Positions 13,358 through 22,703 of a DNA stretch of 64,000 nucleotides are shown piece by piece. Under the pieces are notes generated by a model. The model worked only from the letters and a program-made list of their open reading frames with translations, searched no databases and was not told the origin of the DNA. The DNA is from Chamaelirium japonicum (lineage: Eukaryota; Streptophyta; Magnoliopsida; Liliales; Melanthiaceae): positions 1,736,001 through 1,800,000 of the forward strand of contig OX393557.1 in the NCBI GenBank assembly GCA_947650365.1, written 5' to 3'. Numbering within the stretch: position 1 is the stretch's first letter; each line of letters begins with the position of its first letter. Made by a program: the position numbers and the translations under genes.

Positions 13358-15662
13358 GAGTGGAGTCGATAACGTTTGGTGCTCGGATCATATGATCCAA
13401 CATGCACTTTATACCAAAGGATCAATGTTCTTACGACCACCCGTTGGGGACTCATCACCAACCCCTCCGTGTCACACATGCATAGCAGGTGCATGGCCTT
13501 TGTCCTTCTCTTTGTACCCACTATTAGAAAACACATAAGAGGATCACATCACCTATTATGCTCAGAGCAATTAACCCCTACATGCACTCTATAAACCAAC
13601 AGTACTCGGACCCTAGCGACCCGACCTTCCATTTCTCTAGTCTATGCGGCATGTTTCCCCTATTCACTTCTTCAGGGATTGTGAGTTCAATTGAGAGTCC
13701 AAATTAATTTGGAACTCCGAATACATTCGAAATTTGTCAGTACACATATATGAAGTACAACATAAAGTCAAAATGATCATTTTCACAAGGATTCCGGGTT
13801 CACATGAGATGGACTCATAGTTATTTTAAAATCAACAGGTCTACCCACTTTTGAACTCCTTTGGATGGCGGATTGCCCTCTCATCTTAGATGGCAAGTCG
13901 GCCCTCCTCTTGATAATGTAAGCTCATCCTTATACCCTCTTACTCATTTTCTCATGCACCTTGACTTGTGAAGTTGTGATGCATCAGTTCTGTAAGTGGC
14001 GGTTTGCTTATTTTTATAAAAGGGAGAATCGGTTGTTTGGAAACTCAGTTTTGGAAAAAGTTTCTTGAAAAAAACAAAACCTAAAACCATAACCAATATA
14101 TACTTAAAAGAATAGGCTAGCAAATCAACCAGAATAAGGAACAATTGTAGAAGACACATCATCTCAAACCTCAAAAGAATTACATGTATGCTGGAAAACA
14201 AAATATACCAAATAAGTATGCTATAGATTCTTGCTTTTACAACTTTTTTTGTCTACATTATTAAGATAAAAATAGTTTTAGAATATGTCAGCTAATGAAA
14301 GGATAGGCTTGTTCTTTATGCCGCTAATGTCAAGGCACAAGAATATTCCAAATTTTCCATTAGACCAAAACCGTGATGTACCTACACATAAAATTGTTGA
14401 AACAAAGTTTATGCAATGCATCTAACTGGTATAACAACAATTTAACGCAAAAAATAATAATAATAATTTAATATGAGGCATGTAATACCAAAATATTAGG
14501 AATAGAAAAAATACCAAATGAGGATTGCTTACTTTATTAACCGGTCTTGAAGTTCAGTGGTTGATTGTAAACCCATTGCCTTTTCATTATGATCCTTGGA
14601 ACCGATTCTGTCATGAGTAACACCTTCATCTTGAGCTCCCTCCCTCTTCTTCACAACTCTACTGATTTCACCATCGACTTTTACTCTCTCATCCTGTTCC
14701 TCTTCTTTACCCCTACTTGTCTCTCTTCTTTCTATATCTCTTGCTCTTGATGTATCCCGGTTTCTTTCCCTTTCTAACTTATCTCTATCTCTGTCTTTTT
14801 CCTTCTCCTTCTCCTTTTCTCGATCTTTAATCTTCTCCTTTTCCCTTCCTCTGTCCTTTGCCCTACCTCGATCTTTCTCACTTTCCCTCTCCCTCTCCTT
14901 TCCCCTTTCATGACCTCTCTCCTTTCCCCTCTCTCTCCCCAACTCTTTGTCCATGTCTTTCTCGTGATCCCTTTCACGAATTTTACTTCTATCATTCCCT
15001 TTATCTCTATCCCTCTCGTGATCCTTGTCCCGGTCTCTACCATGGTCGTGCACCTTATCCCGCACTTTGGCTCGCTCAAATTCCCTCAACGGGCCTCTTT
15101 CCCTCTCGGCCTCCCTCTCCTTCTCCCAATCCCTGCCTCTATCCTTCCCACGATCCCTGCCCCATTCGTTCTCCTGATCGTGGCTCTGTTCCCTCTCCTT
15201 GTCCAACTCTTTTTCCCTGCCGCGCTCCTTTCCTCTATGTTTCCCCCGATCAGGATCCCTCTCCTTCTCACGCAACTTATCACTACTCCCCTCTTTATCC
15301 CGATCCTTCTCTTTTCCGGGCTCCGACCTGTCTTCCTTCCTTCTCTCCCTGTTACTCTCCAGCTGATTTCTTCCCCTTGCAACATGCTTGTCTGAATCTT
15401 TGCTTTTATGATCCTCTTTCACCCTTTCCTTTCCCCTCTCTCTATCCTTACTCCCACGATCCATTTCCTCTCTCCTTCCCTTCTTTCTATCCTTGCTCCG
15501 ATGCTTCCCCGACTCTCTCGTCGTCTCCTTATCTCCCTTACCCTCATTGTCGATCTCCATATAGCCACCAGTTTCTTCCAATTCATCCATTGTCTTATCC
15601 CCAACTGCTATTTCTGAACAATAACGAAACCCAGCCCTAATTTCTGCATCCTGTTCCATCAT
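4163..15662 (-). CDS. DOT2: SART1/DOT2 U4/U6.U5 tri-snRNP-associated protein (3' end outside window)
   Basis: Plant orthologue of SART1/Snu66, a nuclear tri-snRNP protein needed for assembly of the active spliceosome; the Arabidopsis gene is DOT2/MERISTEM-DEFECTIVE. Ten coding exons follow splice consensus with consistent phase (minus strand): 15662-14533, 7634-7493, 7400-7349, 7178-7065, 6975-6879, 6796-6736, 6638-6579, 6103-5497, 5380-5019, 4383-4163. They give about 948 residues, against about 820 for the whole Arabidopsis protein as I remember it. The excess is in the Arg/Lys/Asp/Glu-rich N-terminus. Conserved blocks include GVKILHGLDKV, MLENVEIG, DEGGRFTGEAEKKL, DYFTPDEMLQFKKP, GGRNMDKKKSKLVGI and KEAFRVISHKFHGKGPGK. 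The last exon ends in a donor after HVKPG, where homologues continue for about 50 residues. No stop or frameshift was seen in the exons, so the gene looks functional. Identification is from remembered family sequence, not a search. Confidence 0.93.
6579..7634 (-). CDS. DOT2: SART1/DOT2 exons 2-7
   Basis: Six short exons: 7634-7493 (MKEERLKRK... to LSKALEEQ), 7400-7349 (DNILAESEDDEATDLSA), 7178-7065 (LAGVKILHGLDKV, through DGDIN), 6975-6879 (VDMLENVEIGQQKQRDA to GMYDD), 6796-6736 (FGDDTGKTMLPQYDDP) and 6638-6579 (GVTLDEGGRFTGEAEKKLDE). Each acceptor ends in AG. Donors are GT except after exon 2, where the only phase-consistent junction is GC. The translated order matches plant SART1 without gaps. 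This is the most conserved mid-region, before the long exon 8. Confidence 0.9.
7401..7492 (-). other. Putative GC-AG intron in SART1/DOT2
   Basis: Exon 2 ends ...GAGGAGCAG and the intron begins GCTAGT; exon 3 begins GATAAT after ...TTCTCAG. The join gives EEQ-DNI in frame, matching EEQDN in the Arabidopsis protein as remembered. Using the GT four bases further on puts a stop at the join. GC-AG introns are a known minor class (around 1% of plant introns). A transcript would settle it. Confidence 0.65.
8033..8099. repeat. (TA)n-(GA)n microsatellite
   Basis: An uninterrupted TA run is followed by a GA run inside the hAT-type element. It is likely length-polymorphic. Confidence 0.95.
8160..8545. 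repeat. Minisatellite of near-palindromic TTGAGTTAATTCAACTCAA units
   Basis: About 20-25-bp units related to ttgagttaattcaactcaa repeat through the core of the hAT-type element, interspersed with aaaccccaaattcttatga spacers. Each unit is close to its own reverse complement. Confidence 0.75.
9726..10258 (-). mobile_element. 5'-truncated L1-type LINE 3' end with 12-bp TSD
   Basis: The direct repeat tcgtatgactat lies at 9714-9725 and 10259-10270. The insert starts, in plus orientation, with a T-rich run (poly(A) of a minus-strand copy). The minus-strand frame encodes a zinc-binding reverse-transcriptase tail: CRICHSHQEDVNPLFLHC, then SKNLWRKLKHWF, then a W-rich tail including LCWGIWRERNSR. This is typical of the zf-RVT domain near the end of plant L1 ORF2. 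It is truncated at the 5' end, which is normal for LINE insertions. Confidence 0.85.
10431..10756 (-). mobile_element. Solo LTR of a Cassandra-type TRIM
   Basis: On the minus strand it begins TGTGACGACC and ends GGTACA, within the TG...CA rule, 326 bp in all. Flanking pentamers gataa (10426-10430) and gacaa (10757-10761) differ at one base. The LTR contains 5S rRNA-derived sequence, the defining trait of Cassandra elements. No internal domain or second LTR is present, so it is a solo LTR produced by recombination. It interrupts the LINE relic just after its GPDG motif. Confidence 0.85.
10483..10565 (-). other. 5S rRNA-homologous segment inside Cassandra LTR
   Basis: The minus strand reads AAGCGTGCTCGGGCGAGAG, then TAGTACTAGGATGGGTGACC and TCCTGGGAAGT, matching the 3' two-thirds of plant 5S rRNA, including the internal RNA polymerase III promoter region (box C). 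Its position fits a Cassandra LTR and it is not a cellular 5S gene: the 5' third is missing and the flanks are LTR. Confidence 0.88.
11487..12235. mobile_element. hAT-type non-autonomous element, perfect 8-bp TSD
   Basis: Terminal inverted repeats are cagtgtggtcaaggc at the left and its near complement gccttgacaacactg at the right, with cctaggcg-rich subterminal arms. The octamer aaaattag is exactly repeated at 11479-11486 and 12236-12243. The 749-bp interior is AT-rich with no open frame of note. It is inserted in the LINE relic. Confidence 0.9.
12931..12972. repeat. (AT)n microsatellite
   Basis: About 21 AT dinucleotides in SART1 intron 1, just beyond the LINE relic. Confidence 0.95.
13311..13355. 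repeat. (CT)n microsatellite
   Basis: About 22 CT dinucleotides in SART1 intron 1. Confidence 0.95.
14533..15662 (-). CDS. DOT2: SART1/DOT2 exon 1: start and charged RD/RE/KD-rich domain
   Basis: The first in-frame ATG is the pair at 15662/15659 (MMEQDAEI...). The frame stays open upstream to a TTG at 15710 but has no earlier ATG. Alternative starts are internal ATGs (MDELEE, MEIDNEGKG) about 25 and 35 codons later; the latter resembles the Arabidopsis N-terminus better. From about residue 45 to 340 the protein is almost pure alternating Arg/Lys and Asp/Glu (RDRDKD, EREKE), like the RS-like low-complexity arms of spliceosomal proteins. The exon ends at ...LQDRLI plus two bases, before gtaagc. 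Strong codon skew makes long open frames on the opposite strand, which are shadows. Confidence 0.88.
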
Positions 15663-16036
15663 GGTTCGGACCAGATCAGATGGGGCGCATACCGCTGCCG
15701 GCTGCGGCAACGACGTGAGGAGGGGCGCCGGTGGCTCGTCAGCGGTCAGCCACTTGGGGGCGGAGCAGGGGCTGCAGGCCGCGAGGCCGGCAAGGGGGAC
15801 GGAGCCGCGGAGCAGCTGAGCGCACGCTCAGCCACGGAGGGAGAAGGGGAGAGCCGACTCAGCGGAGATCGGGATTCGGGAGAGACCGGAGGCGGTCGTT
15901 GGCCAGCTAGGGTTTTTTTTTTTTTCCCTTCAAACGAACAGAGGGATGGGTCTCAACTCTCACGGGGTCAAGTTCTATTTACGGAACGGGAGATATCATA
16001 TAACCATAAAACCCTGTTTTTTTTAAAAAAAGTCAC
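15663..16036 (-). promoter_or_regulatory. SART1/DOT2 5'UTR and proximal promoter (parent copy)
   Basis: The GC-rich segment directly upstream of the SART1 ATG holds the 5'UTR and core promoter; no clear TATA box was seen, as is usual for housekeeping genes. In gene sense it runs from gggttttatgg (about 16010) to ccgaaccATG. A possible splice donor, AGCG|gtatgc, lies in it, so a 5'UTR intron is possible. The whole segment is repeated in inverted orientation at 17565-17942, which defines it as the source of a captured fragment. Confidence 0.65.
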
Positions 16037-17339
16037 GTTACTTAGGCCCCAGGTGTACACGCTTTACTTCTGATTTAATAAATTTTGACACTTCAAAGAT
16101 TTATGATTATAAGCACTATTAGATCATTCAATATATTCCTGAAATTTTTTTTTCTTTCAATTAAAAAATTTTTTTGTCACAAAAACATCACTACCCCCCT
16201 TGCTCTTCATGACTTTCTTTGAAAATGTAGCAGTATAAAAAGAACTCAACATCCTTTAATATGGTATATTCTAACCAACTGTCATACTCAGTAAACCAAG
16301 CATAGTTTGATCGTCGAAACTGTTTTTCAAATTGTTTGAAAGAAAAATTATGATTAGACTGACAAGGACCCCTTAACAGGCATTCTCTTTTAATCATATT
16401 TTGATCATTATGATGATAATCATATATTCTAATACGTAATCCGGGATATACTGGAAGATCTTTCAAGTTAACTCCGGTAATATGGCTTTGCTTCGCGCTA
16501 GGTTGAAGTTCATCTCTATGGTCATCAGGTCCCAAACTGAAACTTAATATATATGATTTCCTCTTCAGAAACCTATCCATACTTGGTTTAATTTTTTAAA
16601 AATTTATTCAAATTAATATTACATAGGACAACAAATATATAGGTTATACCATTTTAAATCAATTAAATACCATTTAAAATAAATTAAACATCAATTAAAT
16701 ACCATATATATAACATGTTAAGGTGGTATTATGCTAACTAGGCCAAGATCGCGTAGAGATAATTTATCCATCTAATCTAATCGTACGCTTCAAACATATC
16801 ACGACCCGATCAAATGGAACAGATAAAAAATCTCTCTTTCTCTCTCTCACCCCATTCTGATCTCTTTCTTTCCCCACGATCTCTGTCTCTATTTCCCTAC
16901 GATCTCTCTCTTCCCCATGATCTCCTTCTCTCTCTCTCTCCATCCCCACAACCTCTCTCTCTCTAGGGGGAAAGGGGGGTGGGGTGGAGGGGGGTTGGTT
17001 GCGTCGAAGGCTCCCGCTTCATGCCAATCAGTACGAGCATGCATTAGTTTAAAATAAATTAAATCTGAAATTGAAAAATATATCAAAAAAGAATTTCATA
17101 ATAAAAATTTTCTGAAAGTCCCAATTCAAGAAACTAAAAACTGGTTTTTTTTTCATATGTAAAGGAACTTCATAAACACAATTCCCTTTCGTATTGTGAA
17201 TGTTTTTTTTTTTGTATCAATTTGTATTGTGATATGTAAAAAAATTTCATATGTAAAGTGATTTCACAATCACAATCCCAATTCAAGAAATGGAAATTGT
17301 GATTATGTAAATGAATTTCATAATCATAATTTTTTGAAA
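16037..17339. other. AT-rich spacer with pyrimidine/purine tracts
   Basis: Apart from the zinc-finger fragment, this contains a CT-rich tract (16830-16965) and a G-rich run (16965-17000) resembling the pyrimidine tract near 1770-2000. Nothing else was recognised. The outer end of the left inverted repeat of the neighbouring element may extend into it. Confidence 0.4.
16191..16580 (-). pseudogene. TTF-type zinc-finger N-terminal fragment (hAT-related)
   Basis: This 129-codon open frame begins MDRFLKRKS and contains LPVYPGLRIRIYDYHHNDQ, LLRGPCQSNHNFSF, a RSNYAWFTEY block and a WLEYTILKD...YCYIF block. That order matches the TTF-type zinc finger at the start of plant ZMYM1-like/hAT-dimerisation proteins, which derive from hAT transposases. 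In the family these residues are followed by several hundred more; here the frame stops, so it is a fragment. No TSD or partner exon was found. It lies between the SART1 promoter and its inverted copy and may or may not belong to the element there. Confidence 0.6.
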
Positions 17340-18206
17340 AAAAAATAATATAATAATTTTCTAAAAGGATCACAATTTTCTGAAAGGATCTTAATTCCCT
17401 TTGTATAATAACAAAAAAAAACATATCAAAGAATATATCCCAATTCCCAATTTTAATGAAATTGGGAATTGAGAATTAGGATATTTTCTTTAAAAAATTC
17501 AGACCGAAAGAGATCTAAGCAAAAAATCTCATCAACATATCAAAGAAAAAAAATAAGTCCCCCCTGACTTTTGAAAAAAAAATGGGTTTTATGGTTACCT
17601 GATATCTCCCGTACATGGGCCATTTGACCCTGTGAGAGTTGAGAACCTCCCCCCATTTCTGTTCGTTCAAAAGAATAAAAATAAGCACTAGCAGGCCAGC
17701 GACCACCTCCAGCCTCTCCCAAATACCGATCTCGGCTAAGTCCGCTCTCCTCTTCTCCCTCTTTAACTAAGCATGCTCGACTACTCTGCGGCTCCGTCCC
17801 CCTCGCAGGCCTCGCGGCCTGTAACCCCTGCTCCACCCCCAAGCGGCTGACTGCAAACAAGCAACCAGTGCCCCTCCTCATGTCGTTGCCGCAGCCGGCA
17901 GAGGTATGCACCCCCCATCTGATCTGATCTGATCCGAACCATCTCTCTCTCTTGTATCTTTGTTGTTTACTTGTTCTCAAAGAAAAAAGGATTTTTTTTC
18001 TTTGATATGTTGATGAGATTTTTGCTTATACCTCTCTCGTTTTGATTTTTTTCAAAGAAAAGATCCCAATTCTCAATTCCCAATTTCATTGAAATTGGGA
18101 ATTATGATCTATTCTTTGATCTATTATTTTTGTTGTTATACAAAGGGAATTATGATCCTTTCAGGAAATTGTGATCATTTTAGAAAATTATTTTTGTTGT
18201 TATACA
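17340..18206. mobile_element. Pack-MULE-like element carrying a SART1 5' fragment (right end truncated)
   Basis: Two AT-rich arms of roughly 210 bp are inverted repeats: left about 17340-17556, right about 17990-18200. Both share, in opposite orientation, ctttgatatgttgatgagat, caattctcaattcccaattt and atacaaagggaatt. Between them lies the copied SART1 promoter/5'UTR (17565-17942). Long inverted repeats around a piece of a host gene is the plan of Pack-MULEs/Pack-TYPE elements. The right arm ends abruptly at about 18206 where gypsy sequence begins, so the right terminus and TSD are lost; the left terminus is uncertain and may lie further left. MULE membership is inferred from structure only. 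Confidence 0.6.
17565..17942 (+). pseudogene. Captured inverted copy of SART1 5'UTR/promoter
   Basis: The plus strand matches the SART1 sense strand (16036 down to 15661) along its full length, at roughly four-fifths identity by eye. Shared landmarks include gggttttatggtta, ggagatatca, gttgagaacctcc/gttgagacc..., GTTGCCGCAGCCGGCAG and ccgaaccat. Similarity stops at the start codon: the parent continues ATGATGG, the copy continues into a ctctct run. No SART1 coding sequence is included. If active, this promoter would fire rightward. Confidence 0.8.
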
Positions 18207-18696
18207 TCGAGACCCCCTGGTTTTGAAACTCATCATCGACAGAAGCACCGTCAATCGGATCCTCATCGATACCGGGAGTTCTATCGACATTATGTTCTTA
18301 GAATGCTTCAAACGTCTGGGACATAAATATCAAAGCCTTAACGTCATTCCAACTATGATCACTGGTTTCAACGGCGAACAAAGCATCACGGTGGATGAGT
18401 CGAGATTCACCATCGACCTCAGCCAAGAGACTCGAGTCTCGGTGAGGTTTGCGATCGTCGAGGGAACGTCCAGCTACAACGCCATTCTCGGACGACCATT
18501 CCTCCACCAGATCAATGCCATCTCCTCTTCTTATCATCAACTACTCAAGTTTGCAACTGGAGAAGGCATCGTCTGCATTCGAGGCGATCAACAAGCTGGA
18601 AGGTCTTGTGAGGCTGCTGCAGCTAAGACAGATCGAAAGATCAACATTGCTCCTACAAAGCGACCACGAGATGAAGTTGGTCCCTCTTTCAAATAG
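18207..18696 (+). pseudogene. Gypsy protease fragment ending at in-frame TAG (copy 1)
   Basis: This encodes the retroviral-type aspartic protease with the active-site motif DTGSSIDIMF (about 18268) and the following YNAILGRPF block. It lacks the gag and upstream part present in copy 2. It ends ...SFK-TAG at 18694-18696; the next codons, CAA TTA, continue in the same frame into reverse transcriptase. The 5' end is a truncation junction with the Pack-MULE-like arm. Confidence 0.85.
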
Positions 18697-18702
18697 CAAT
18701 TA
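18694..18702 (+). promoter_or_regulatory. In-frame TAG CAA TTA: candidate stop-codon readthrough site (copy 1)
   Basis: The stop between protease and RT is followed by CAATTA in the zero frame. UAG-CAA-UUA is the readthrough context of tobamoviruses (UAG-CARYYA consensus). The identical nine bases occur at the same place in copy 2 (31387-31395). Confidence 0.65.
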
Positions 18703-21700
18703 AAGGAGATTCCGCTGACCGAACCTCCACCAATCGAATGGGAAGCATCACCTTCAATTGAAGAAATCATCCCAATCAACATCGGCAGCGGAGATCTCCC
18801 TCGACAAACTTTTATTGGTACCGGTCTTAGCGACGCAGAAGCGCAAGACATGGTATCCTTCCTCCAGTCCAATATCGACGTCTTCGCTTGGTGTTTTGAA
18901 GACATGCCTGGTATCAATCCAGATGACGCTTGTCACCGACTTGCGATCAAAGAAGAAGTGAAGCCTGTCAAGCAAAAGCCATGCACCATCCGACTAGAGC
19001 TGCAAGTTGCCGTTCAAGAAGAAATCACCAAGCTACTCGCAGCAGGCTTCATCCGTGAAGTAGAGTATCCTACCTGGATCTCTAACATAGTTGCTGTTCC
19101 AAAGAAGAACGGGAAGGTCAGAGTCTCCATCGACTTTACCAATCTCAAAAAGGCTTGCCCCAAAGACCCATTCCCCATGCCAAGGATTGATAGACTTGTC
19201 GATGCCACTGCTGGCCACGAGCTATTGTCTTTCATGGATGGGTACTCTGGATATAATCAAATTCCACTTCATCCGGATGATCAAGAGAAGACATGTTTTG
19301 TGACTAGCCGAGGTCTCTACTGCTACAATGTAATGCCATTCGGCCTCAAAAATGCTGGTTCTACCTATCAAAGGTTAGTCACAAAAATGTTCAAAGATCA
19401 GATCGGTCGCAACGTCGAAGTCTACGTTGATGATCTCCTCACCAAGAGCTCCACTCGTGGAAAGCATCTATCCGATCTGGCAGAAACTTTTTAAGTCCTC
19501 TGAAAGTATCGCATGAAGCTCAATCCCGCCAAGTGCACTTTTGGAGTTCAATCGGGCAAATTTCTGGGTCACCTTGTGACCAGAAGAGGTATTGAGGCCA
19601 ACCCCGACCAGATTCGAGCCATCCTCGACATGCCATCACCTACCAATCGGAAGGAAGTGCAACGTCTCACTGGAAGACTTGCCGCTCTCAATCGATTCAT
19701 CTCAAAGTCCTCCGATAAGTGCAAACCACTCTTCGACAAACTACGTAAGGCGGACACTTCAGAGTGGAGTTCAACTTGCGAAGAAGCTTTTCAAAGCATC
19801 AAGAGATATCTGGTGCAAGCTCCTATCCTGACTGCTCCACTTCCAAAAGAAGACTTGTGGCTTTATCTCGCCGTGACCGATCAAGCAATCAGCACGGTCC
19901 TAGTCAGTAGAAGAGAAGGCGTCGAGTATCCAGTCTATTATATCAGCCACACTCTTCTTCCAGCTAAAACTTGCTACTCAAAAACTGAGAAGGTCATCCT
20001 GGCCTTGCTCACTGCATCGCGTCGTCTCCAACCATACTTCGTCTCCCACCAGATCACTGTCATTTCAGAACACTCGCTCAAAGATATCGTTGACAAAGCT
20101 GGTCGAATGACCAAATGGGTGATCGAAATGAGTGCTCTGGGGATTCAGTTCGAATCTCGCACTTCTATCAAAGGTCAAGCTGTTGCTGATTTTCTAGCTG
20201 ACTTTCCAGTTGAAGACCCCATCACTTGGGAAGAAGATATTGACATGCGCTTAGAAGATGAGGACAATACTCTGATCAACCTTGCAACAAAAATTGATCC
20301 AAGTCTCGAAGCTATTGCTGCAACTCCTCCATGGAAGCTTTATACTGATGGAGCTTCAAGTTCGATCGGTTCGGGAACCGGGATAGTCTTAGTATCCCCC
20401 GAACTTGATTATCTACAGAATGCCACTCTCCTAGGGTTCAACGCCACCAACAACGAAGCCGAATATGAAGCACTCATTTCCGGACTCGAAATGGCGGAAT
20501 CCCTAGGGGTAGATCGAATCATCGTCTACAGCGACTCCCAGTTGATCATAAGGCAAATCAATGGAGAGTACACAGCTCGTGAAGAAAGAATGCAACTCTA
20601 TTTGGCCTTAGTACGACATCTTCAACAACGCTTCACAAATACTGAATTCGTTCAAATTCCAAGGGCAGAGAATCGTGAAGCAGATGCTTTAGCTAATACT
20701 GCCTCCGTCCTTGGAGACTCGCTCGGAGGAAGGCAAATACAAATTGATTATTACGAAGCGCCCAAGACCACCCCCGAACAACAGATCATTGCTACCATAA
20801 AGAGATCTGGGGGTGGAGATCAACTGGTATTGAACCTTACCACCACAAGTGAGCTTGAGGATTGGAGACAACCAATTTTCAACTTCTTCAAACATGGTGA
20901 AATACCCGAAGATCCAAATCAATCTCGAAGACTTCAAAGGAAGCTCCCATGCTACATTCTACAAGGAGAGGACCTATATTTCAAATCTCATAACGGGATA
21001 TTGCTCAAGTGCCTTGGTCCCGAGCAAGCACAGGCAATCCTGATTGATATCCACTCTGGAGCTTGTGGGAATCATTCGGGAGGAAGATCTCTTGAAGCTA
21101 AGACGAAGCTACAAGGTTACTACTGGCCTACAATGGCAAAAGATGCTCGACAAGTTGTTCAAAGATGCGAGCCATGCCAACGACACGCTCGAGCTATCCA
21201 CCTCCCTGCAGATGAGCTTCATCAACTATCAAGTCCCTGGCCTTTCCATCAATGGGGGTTAGATTTCTTGGGTCCTTTTCCTCCAACTCCGAGCAAGAAG
21301 AAGTATCTACTGCTGGCCACTGATTACTTTACCAAATGGGTTGAAGCCGTGCCACTCTTTCGAGAGACCGATGATGAAGTGATCAAGTTCATTCGACATA
21401 ACATCTTCTTAAGGTTTGGTACACCTCAAGTTCTTGTTGCCGACAACGGAGCTCAATTCGACTCTGACAAGTTCCGTGAGTTCTGTCTGAACAACGGAAT
21501 CAAGCTCTTTTATTCAACTCCAAGATACCCTCAATGCAATGGTCAAGCTGAAGCCTCCAATAGAGCTATTCTTGGTATACTCAAGAAGAAACTCAACGAC
21601 AAGAAAGGATTGTGGGAACAGGTCCTACCTGAAGTCCTTTGGGGATATCGCACAACTCCGAGAAGATCAACAGGGTTCTCACCCTTTCGTCTAACATATG

Positions 21701-22098
21701 GATCGGAAACAGTACTCCCAACAGAAAACATATCAAGTACTCTGAAGACCAGAGCAGTTGAAGAAGGAATCAACGAAGAGCTTCAGATCAATGATCTAGA
21801 CTTCTCTGAAGAACTACGAGACCAAGCTTCCCTTCGTGTGGCAATGTATCAGCAGAAGATCAAACGAGCCTATGATGAGAAAGTCTACAAGCGACAATTC
21901 CCAATCGACAGTCTGGTCCTTAGAGCAGTCTTCTACAACACAAAGGAATACAGCAGTGGGAAACTTGCTCCCAACTGGGAAGGTCCTTATATCGTTGAAT
22001 CAGTGGGAGGTAAAGGTTCTTACAGACTGATCTCACCAGAAGGAGATAGATTGCCTCGAGCTTGGAATTCTAGACATCTCAAGTTGTTCTATCCATGA
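18697..22098 (+). pseudogene. Gypsy pol: RT, RNase H, archaeal RNase H, integrase (copy 1, two nonsense codons)
   Basis: A single frame of 1134 codons is broken only by TAA at 19492-19494 and TGA at 19501-19503, where copy 2 has CAA and CGA. Domains: RT with PMPRIDRLVD and catalytic VYVDDLL (about 19420); RNase H with YLAVTDQAIS; second RNase H with LYTDGASSSIGSG (about 20340), NNEAEYEALISGLE, SDSQLIIRQING and NREADALA; integrase with zinc finger (HSGACGNHSGG...CEPCQRH), D at ATDYF (21319), VADNGAQFDS (21436) and GQAEASNR (21541), giving an intact DDE triad; then a C-terminal GPYIVESVGGKGSYRLI block. Almost intact, which argues for recent activity of the family. Confidence 0.93.
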
Positions 22099-22199
22099 TA
22101 TAAATACCATGATGAATAAAGTTCTCTTTCAAATGTTCTAATATGCAAGTGTTCAGCTTTTCAATTCAAGTTCTGAAGCAGTTTCAAATTATCCATATT

Positions 22200-22525
22200 C
22201 AAATTACCAAGTCTTTTAACAAGTTTGGGTGTTCGAGTTGCGACTCAACCCCTTACTAGCAAATGTTAAACTGACCATATTCAAGTTACCAAGTCTTTTA
22301 ACAAGTTTGGGTGTTAGAGTTGCTACTCAACCCCTTACTGGCAAATGTTAAACTGACCTTCAAATTTCAATATTCAATTTCAATCAATTTCGATATCGTC
22401 TAACAGGTTTGGGTGCTTGAGTTGCGACTCAACCCCTCACATTCAAATGTTACACGAATTCAAGTTCAATTTTCAAGTTACAATAAGTTTGGGTAATCGA
22501 GTTGCGACTCGACCCCTTACATTCA
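22200..22525. repeat. Four hairpin repeats between convergent pol and antisense gene (copy 1)
   Basis: Four units of about 80-100 bp share aagtttgggtg and a potential small hairpin GAGTTGCGACTCAACCCC (near 22228, 22310, 22410 and 22495). They sit 3' of both convergent genes. Copy 2 has the same number of units. Possible roles are 3'-end formation or transcript insulation; that is inference. Confidence 0.75.
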
Positions 22526-22703
22526 AAAGATTGTATCTATTCCAATGCTATCCAGAACATGATATTCAGAGACATTCAACTCAAGAGACATTCAATTTTC
22601 AAACACCAAAAAGATTTCTATTATCAAAAATTGCCAAGTACAAGAGTGAGCCCTTTTCATCACAAGTTTACAAAGTACAGCAAAGAGAGAAGGTAGAAGT
22701 ACA

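Larger units (their letters stand above)
7493..14532. other. SART1 intron 1 (within 7635-14532) and transposon nest
   Basis: The intron proper runs from the donor gtaagc at 14532 down to the acceptor atgcag ending at 7635, about 6.9 kb. It contains two hAT-type elements (7964-8724, 11487-12235), a LINE relic (about 9100-12770) with a nested L1 fragment and a Cassandra solo LTR, an (AT)n at 12931-12972 and a (CT)n at 13311-13355. The stretch 13360-14530 shows nothing recognisable beyond AT-rich unique-looking DNA. Confidence 0.7.

Noticed and set aside
14858..15640. Long plus-strand ORFs opposite SART1 exon 1
   Set aside because: Shadows of the RD/RE/KD-rich coding sequence; Pro/Ser/Leu composition follows from the complementary purine-rich codons.
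17540..17980. Minus-strand 146-codon ORF
   Set aside because: It is antisense to the captured SART1 5'UTR copy, where homology shows non-coding origin.
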